DNA of 27,183 nt from DASULK01 sp036381835 (GTDB lineage: Bacteria; Actinomycetota; Actinomycetes; Mycobacteriales; Micromonosporaceae). Positions within the stretch are counted from its first letter, which is position 1. Each line of letters starts with the position of its first letter. The stretch spans positions 1-27,183 of the forward strand of contig DASVCA010000220.1 in the NCBI GenBank assembly GCA_036381835.1, read 5' to 3'. Both the position numbers and the translations under genes were made by a program. The notes under the pieces were generated by a model. It saw only the letters and a list, made by a program, of their open reading frames with translations. It ran no database searches and was not told the origin of the DNA. Shown here piece by piece: positions 23,601-27,183 of the stretch.

Positions 23601-26083
23601 TCGGCCGGCTGCCCGCGGTTCTGCGCAGCGTCGCGGAACTGTCCGAGCCGGACACCGTCGCCGACCTGTACCTGACCTGGGCCGACCAGCCCGACGCGGA
23701 CGCGATGGCCGCGGCCCTGCGGGAGGTCCTGGATTCCGCCGGGCTGCTGTCGGCTCTGCGGCGGGTGACGGTGTCGGTGGCCGGGCGCAACGGCACGGCG
23801 ATGCACCACCACTTCACGTTCCGGCCGGGCCTGGGCGAGGACCGGCTCATCCGCGGGCTGCACCCGCTGATCGCCCGGCGCCTGCAACTGCCGCGGCTGC
23901 GCGACTTCGACCTCACCCGGCTGCCGTCGGCGGACGAGGAGGTCTACCTCTTCCACTGCGTCGCGCCGAACAATCCGGCCGACGAGCGGCTGGTGGCGAT
24001 GGCACAGGTCCGCGACCTGACACCGCTGCGCGACGGCGACGGTCGGATCCTCGCGCTGCCCGCGCTGGAAGGCGCGCTGGACGCGTGTCTCGACGCGATC
24101 CGCATGGTCCAGGCGCAGCGGCCGGCGAAGAAGCGGCTCGACACCAACCGGATCACCATCTACGTCTGGCCGCCGAGCGACCTGGACCTGGCCGACCTGA
24201 ACGCCGTCACCCAGCGGATGCTGCCGCTCACCGCCGGGGCGGGGCTGGAGGAGGTGCTGTTCCTCGGCCGTCAACGCGACCGGGCCACCGGCGAGCTGAC
24301 CGAGGTCGCGGTCCGGGTCACCTACGACGCGGGCATGCGGGTGTCGGTCACCGAGCCGACGACCGAGCCGATCCAGCCGCTCGACGACTACCGGCAGAAG
24401 GTGCTCTCCGCGCGCCGGCGCGGCACGACCTACCCGTACGAGTTGACCGACATGCTGGCCGGCGAGCGCGGCACCTTCACCGAGTACGACCTCGACGAGC
24501 GCGGTGAGCTGGTCGCGGTCGAGCGGCCCAAGGGGCGGAACAAGGCCGGGATCGTCGCCGGCGTGGTGTGCACCCCCACCGAGCGGTACCCGGAGGGCGT
24601 CACGCGGGTGGTGCTGCTCGGCGACCCGACCAAGGCGCTGGGTGCGCTGGCCGAGCCGGAATGCACCCGGGTCATCGCCGCCCTCGACCTGGCCGAGCGG
24701 ATGCGCGTGCCGGTCGAGTGGTTCGCGGTGTCGGCGGGTGCGCGGATCTCGATGAACTCGGGCACCGAGAACATGGACTGGGTGGCCGCCGCGCTCAAGC
24801 GGATCGTGGAGTTCACCCAGCGGGGCGGCGAGATCAACATCGTGGTCGCCGGGATCAACGTGGGCGCCCAACCGTACTGGAACGCCGAGGCCACGATGCT
24901 CATGCACACCAAGGGGATCCTGGTGATGACCCCGGACTCGGCGATGGTGCTCACCGGCAAGCGGTCGCTGGACTTCTCCGGCGGGGTGTCGGCCGAGGAC
25001 AACTTCGGTATCGGCGGCTACGACCGGGTGATGGGCCCCAACGGCCAGGCCCAGTACTGGGCGCCGGATCTGCGGGCCGCCCGGGACCTGCTGATGGCGC
25101 ACTACGACCACACCTACATCGCGCCCGGGGAGACACGGCCGCGCCGGGCGGTCACCTGCGACCCGGTGGATCGCAACGTCTGCGACTACCCGCACGCGGT
25201 CGCGGGCAGCGAGTTCACGACCGTCGGCGAGATCTTCTCCCGTGAGCTCAACCCCGATCGCAAGAAGCCGTTCGACATCCGCACCGTGATGCGGGCCCTG
25301 TCCGACCAGGATCACGCGGTCCTGGAACGCTGGGCGGGCATGGCCGACGCGGAGACCGTGGTGGTGCAGGACGTGCACCTCGGCGGCATCCCGGTGTGCC
25401 TGCTCGGCATCGAGTCCCGGCCGGTGCCCCGGCGCGGTTTCCCGCCCACCGACGGTCCGGACACCTACACGGCGGGCACCCTGTTCCCGCGCTCGTCGAA
25501 GAAGGCCGCCCGGGCGATCAACGCGGCCAGCGGGAACCGGCCGCTGGTCGTGCTGGCGAACCTGTCCGGGTTCGACGGCTCGCCGGAGTCGATGCGGCAG
25601 TTGCAGCTGGAGTACGGCGCGGAGATCGGCCGGGCGATCGTGAACTTCGAAGGGCCGATCGTGTTCTGCGTGATCTCGCGGTATCACGGCGGCGCGTTCG
25701 TGGTGTTCTCCAAGGCGCTGAACCCGAACATGACCGTGCTCGCCGTGGAGGGCTCGTTCGCGTCCGTGATCGGCGGGGCGCCCGCGGCGGCCGTGGTGTT
25801 CGCCGGCGAGGTCGACGCGCGCACGGCCGCCGATCCGCGGGTGGCGCAGCTGCAGGCGCGCGCCGCGGCGGCGACCGGTGCGAAGCGGGCGGAGCTGGTC
25901 ACCCAGCTCACGGATGTCCGGGCCGCGGTCCGGGCGGAGAAGCTGGGCGAGGTGGCGGCCGAGTTCGACGCCGTGCACAGCATCCAGCGTGCGGTCGAGG
26001 TCGGCTCCGTGGACGCCATCATCCGGCCCGAGGAGTTGCGCCCGCAGATCATCGCGGCCGTCGAGCGGGGCCTGATGAGGTAG
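20636..26083 (+). CDS. Single-chain biotin-dependent acyl-CoA carboxylase (BC-BCCP-central-CT)
   Basis: Predicted to carboxylate acetyl-CoA, propionyl-CoA or a longer acyl-CoA using bicarbonate, ATP and biotin. The 1815 residues run in eukaryote-like order. Biotin carboxylase covers about 1-455, with glycine loop KATAGGGGRG (164-173) and catalytic block FLEVNTRLQVEHP (E295, N297, R299, E303). The biotinyl domain covers about 585-653, with VLESMKM and biotin-bearing Lys619. A central domain runs about 680-1260. The carboxyltransferase runs from about 1265 to the end, including SGTENMDWVAAALKR, GINVGAQPYWNAEA and SLDFSGGVSAEDNFG. All core motifs are intact. GTG at 20636 has GGAGGAGG 8 nt upstream (20620-20627) and fits the normal FSRIAIVNRGEAA start. 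Bacteria usually split these functions into AccA/AccD-type subunits, though fused forms are known in actinomycetes. The acyl-CoA preference cannot be read here. A strong terminator follows. Confidence 0.93.
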   Translation: MFSRIAIVNRGEAAMRLIRAVRELNAETGAPPIETIAFYTDAERTATFVREADHSYCLGPASARPYLNHGVLERALVETRADAAWVGWGFVAEDPTFAELCEKLGVTFIGPSAEAMRTLGDKIGAKLLAEKVGVPVAPWSRGAVESLAAAKRAAAEIGYPLMLKATAGGGGRGIRIVRSAEELAEAYERTCLEAERAFGSGVVFLERLITGARHVEVQVIADGQGTAWALGVRDCSVQRRNQKIIEESASPVLAPEQIRELKAAAERLALAVDYRGAGTVEFLYHPEEKLFAFLEVNTRLQVEHPITEAVTDFDLVKAQLHVAAGGRLGELIPAEVGHAVEARLNAEDPDRDFAPSPGRIVRLMLPTGPGIRVDTGVSEGDVIPADFDSMIAKIIAFGRTRDEALGRLRRAIAETTVIIEGGATNKSFLLDLLDQPEVIDARADTGWIDRVRAQGHLVSTRHSGIALVAAAIEAYEDEALVERQRLLSTAHGGRPQVQHEAARAIDLKLRGTGHRVTVAQTGPHRFRVGVGETSTVDVELERFDEHTGRIVVNGRRFRLLTDTHGPVHLVEVNGVTHRISRDEGGVLRSPAPALVVATPVEVGDEVEAGAAVLVLESMKMETVLRAPFKARLRECLVSVGSQVETGAPLLRLEPVGDAATVEAAETWAVDLDLPPEPAGLSARARVARGIADLRSLLLGYDPDPRDAGRTLSDYLAARAELSRRPLEQEVELLRVFADLSELSRNRPAGEEIRADHRVHSPREYFHTYLQCLDVERAGLPDAFRGRLARALAHYGVDGFDRTPALDEAVFRIFLAQQRAAADVSVIVTLLQRWLTEPPPGDGLRELVGQALEHLISATQLRFPVVGDLARSIVFRWAAQPMLRRKRAEVYAAVRGHLRYLDRNPDAADRAERIAQMVASPEPLVRLLGQRIGRPGADHGPMLEVLSRRYYGNRGLSDTRCVEVAGHSLFTAEYNRNGERFRLIAAATDFGRLPAVLRSVAELSEPDTVADLYLTWADQPDADAMAAALREVLDSAGLLSALRRVTVSVAGRNGTAMHHHFTFRPGLGEDRLIRGLHPLIARRLQLPRLRDFDLTRLPSADEEVYLFHCVAPNNPADERLVAMAQVRDLTPLRDGDGRILALPALEGALDACLDAIRMVQAQRPAKKRLDTNRITIYVWPPSDLDLADLNAVTQRMLPLTAGAGLEEVLFLGRQRDRATGELTEVAVRVTYDAGMRVSVTEPTTEPIQPLDDYRQKVLSARRRGTTYPYELTDMLAGERGTFTEYDLDERGELVAVERPKGRNKAGIVAGVVCTPTERYPEGVTRVVLLGDPTKALGALAEPECTRVIAALDLAERMRVPVEWFAVSAGARISMNSGTENMDWVAAALKRIVEFTQRGGEINIVVAGINVGAQPYWNAEATMLMHTKGILVMTPDSAMVLTGKRSLDFSGGVSAEDNFGIGGYDRVMGPNGQAQYWAPDLRAARDLLMAHYDHTYIAPGETRPRRAVTCDPVDRNVCDYPHAVAGSEFTTVGEIFSRELNPDRKKPFDIRTVMRALSDQDHAVLERWAGMADAETVVVQDVHLGGIPVCLLGIESRPVPRRGFPPTDGPDTYTAGTLFPRSSKKAARAINAASGNRPLVVLANLSGFDGSPESMRQLQLEYGAEIGRAIVNFEGPIVFCVISRYHGGAFVVFSKALNPNMTVLAVEGSFASVIGGAPAAAVVFAGEVDARTAADPRVAQLQARAAAATGAKRAELVTQLTDVRAAVRAEKLGEVAAEFDAVHSIQRAVEVGSVDAIIRPEELRPQIIAAVERGLMR

Positions 26084-26111
26084 GTTCCGGGGTGCCACGG
26101 TCGTACCCGCA

Positions 26112-26142
26112 CCCGCCCCGACACCGCTCGTGTCGGGGCGGG
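26112..26142 (+). terminator. Strong hairpin terminator after the carboxylase
   Basis: A perfect 13-bp stem (CCCGCCCCGACAC with GTGTCGGGGCGGG) closes the 5-nt loop CGCTC, 29 nt after the stop codon. A G-rich stretch rather than a T tract follows. Its inner 11-bp stem is the same as in the hairpin at 15772-15801. Confidence 0.85.
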
Positions 26143-26232
26143 GGGCCGGGCCGGCCGGGACCTACGGCCCGATGGGCTCGGTACCCAACGGCCCTGTCCC
26201 GCGGGCGGTGACTGCCGTTGACTGGGTTCGAC

Positions 26233-26246
26233 GATCCCGCGGGATC
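26233..26246. promoter_or_regulatory. Palindrome GATCCCGCGGGATC before the stress protein gene
   Basis: A perfect 14-bp palindrome lies 10 nt before the ribosome binding site of the universal stress protein gene. It could be an operator or a leader hairpin that limits translation. TTGACT at 26218-26223 may be a -35 box, without a clear -10. Confidence 0.35.
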
Positions 26247-26269
26247 CCGAACCGCCAAGGAGGCCCCAG

Positions 26270-27148
26270 ATGAACCCCGGACCCATCCTCGTCGGCTACG
26301 ACGGCTCGCCCCACGCCGATGCCGCCATCGAGTGGGCGTTCGACGAGGCCGCTCGGACCGGCCGGCCGGTCGAGCTCGTCCACGCCTTCCAATGGCCGAT
26401 CACTCCCGCGATGGTCGCCACGCCCGAGTATTACCCGTACGAGGCGGTGCGTGAGCAGGCCGAGAAGATGGTCGCCGACGCGACCGCGAAACTGGCGAAG
26501 GCCCACCCGGACGTGGCTGTGAGCGGCCTCATGCTCGACGGGCCGCCGGCGGCGGTGCTCGAGGAGCGATCCCGGGAGGCGGCCCTGGTGGTGCTCGGCA
26601 ACCGGGGGCACGGCGGTTTCGCGCAACTGCTGCTCGGGTCGACGGGGGTCGCGGTGTCCGCGCACGCCCACTGCCCGGTCGTGATCGTGCGGGGTGAGGC
26701 CAGGGTGGACCGACCGGTGGTGGTGGGTGTGGACGGCTCGTTGGAGTCGCTGCTGGCGCTGCGGTACGCGTTTGAGCAGGCGGCTGGGCGCAAGGTGCCG
26801 CTGCGGGTGCTGCGCGCCTGGAACATGTCGGAGCCGCTGTGGAGTTCGGAGGACGACGAGCCGCGCGATGTCGTCGAAGCCGAGCAGGAGGCGCTCGACG
26901 AGCTGCTCGCCATGTGGCGCGACGAGTACCCGGAGGTCTCGGTGGCCGCGGAGGTGGTGTTCGACCGGCCGAGCCCGCTGCTGGTCAAGGCGAGTGAGGA
27001 CGCCCAGTTGATGGTGGTCGGTTCGCGGGGGCGGGGTGGCTTCAAGGGTCTGCTGCTCGGCTCGGTCAGCCAGCAGCTTCTGCATCACAGCCACTGCCCG
27101 GTGGCGGTGATCCGGGAGGCGTCGAGGACGTCGGCGGACGCCGACTGA
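26270..27148 (+). CDS. Tandem-domain universal stress protein (UspA family)
   Basis: A 292-residue cytoplasmic protein with two UspA domains, about 1-142 and 148-283. Each begins with the ATP-binding start (ILVGYDGS at 6-13; VVVGVDGS at 150-157). Each ends with the G-x2-G-x9-G(S/T) nucleotide motif (G110, G113, G123-S124; G251, G254, G264-S265) and a HCPV(V/A)(I/V)(V/I)R tail. This is the ATP-binding class common in actinobacteria, often induced by hypoxia or stress. ATG at 26270 has AAGGAGG 6 nt upstream (26257-26263). The strong terminator after the carboxylase means it has its own promoter; the palindrome in its leader may regulate it. The 35 bases after its stop show no feature. Confidence 0.93.
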   Translation: MNPGPILVGYDGSPHADAAIEWAFDEAARTGRPVELVHAFQWPITPAMVATPEYYPYEAVREQAEKMVADATAKLAKAHPDVAVSGLMLDGPPAAVLEERSREAALVVLGNRGHGGFAQLLLGSTGVAVSAHAHCPVVIVRGEARVDRPVVVGVDGSLESLLALRYAFEQAAGRKVPLRVLRAWNMSEPLWSSEDDEPRDVVEAEQEALDELLAMWRDEYPEVSVAAEVVFDRPSPLLVKASEDAQLMVVGSRGRGGFKGLLLGSVSQQLLHHSHCPVAVIREASRTSADAD

Positions 27149-27183
27149 CCTGGTGGTGGTGCCGCCGTGGGGCGCGTCGCGCC

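Noticed and set aside
20249..26098. Minus-strand open frames of 981 and 961 codons opposite the carboxylase
   Set aside because: The plus strand carries all biotin carboxylase, biotinyl and carboxyltransferase motifs; the antisense frames have none.

Overview
The window is GC-rich (roughly 70%), uses GTG starts freely and prefers G or C at third codon positions, which points to an actinomycete. Gene content fits the Micromonosporaceae or a relative, but that placement is inference.

Left half (1-15117, minus strand): four large genes read as one tightly packed operon. In order of transcription they are (1) a fusion of a helix-turn-helix, an N6-adenine methylase and an HsdS-like specificity domain; (2) a 2083-residue protein joining a complete Hanks-type Ser/Thr kinase, an MrfA/YprA-type superfamily 2 helicase with a DUF1998/MZB four-cysteine cluster, and a Vsr/DUF559-like nuclease fold; (3) a SNF2-type helicase resembling DrmD of class 1 DISARM; (4) a very large Eco57I/PglX/DrmMI-like N6-adenine methylase that runs off the left edge, open for at least 1307 codons. 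Junctions are a 4-nt overlap (GTGA), a 45-nt gap and a 1-nt overlap (TGATG). The parts recall DISARM, Druantia and BREX/Pgl, but the combination matches none of the standard layouts known to me. This is the best candidate here for an undescribed anti-phage system. The operon appears to start with a leaderless GTG placed 6 nt after a TATAGT -10 box.

Middle (15215-18697): a divergent DUF4352-like lipoprotein and a proline-rich single-pass membrane protein, each followed by a hairpin terminator. Next come an RNase HI-like protein with all catalytic residues but an apparent frame slip near its C-terminus, and a convergent two-gene unit: a small hypothetical protein coupled to a DUF6036/AbiEii-like nucleotidyltransferase that carries a one-base frameshift. 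Two damaged frames side by side suggest accessory DNA in decay, or sequencing errors.

Right (19054-27148, plus strand): an MFS exporter behind an operator-like dyad, a 1815-residue single-chain acyl-CoA carboxylase (biotin carboxylase, biotinyl, central and carboxyltransferase domains in eukaryote-like order), a perfect 13-bp hairpin terminator, and a tandem-domain universal stress protein. These look like ordinary chromosomal genes.

I found no tRNA, rRNA, CRISPR array or insertion sequence. Very long reading frames antisense to the large genes are GC-bias shadows and are not annotated.
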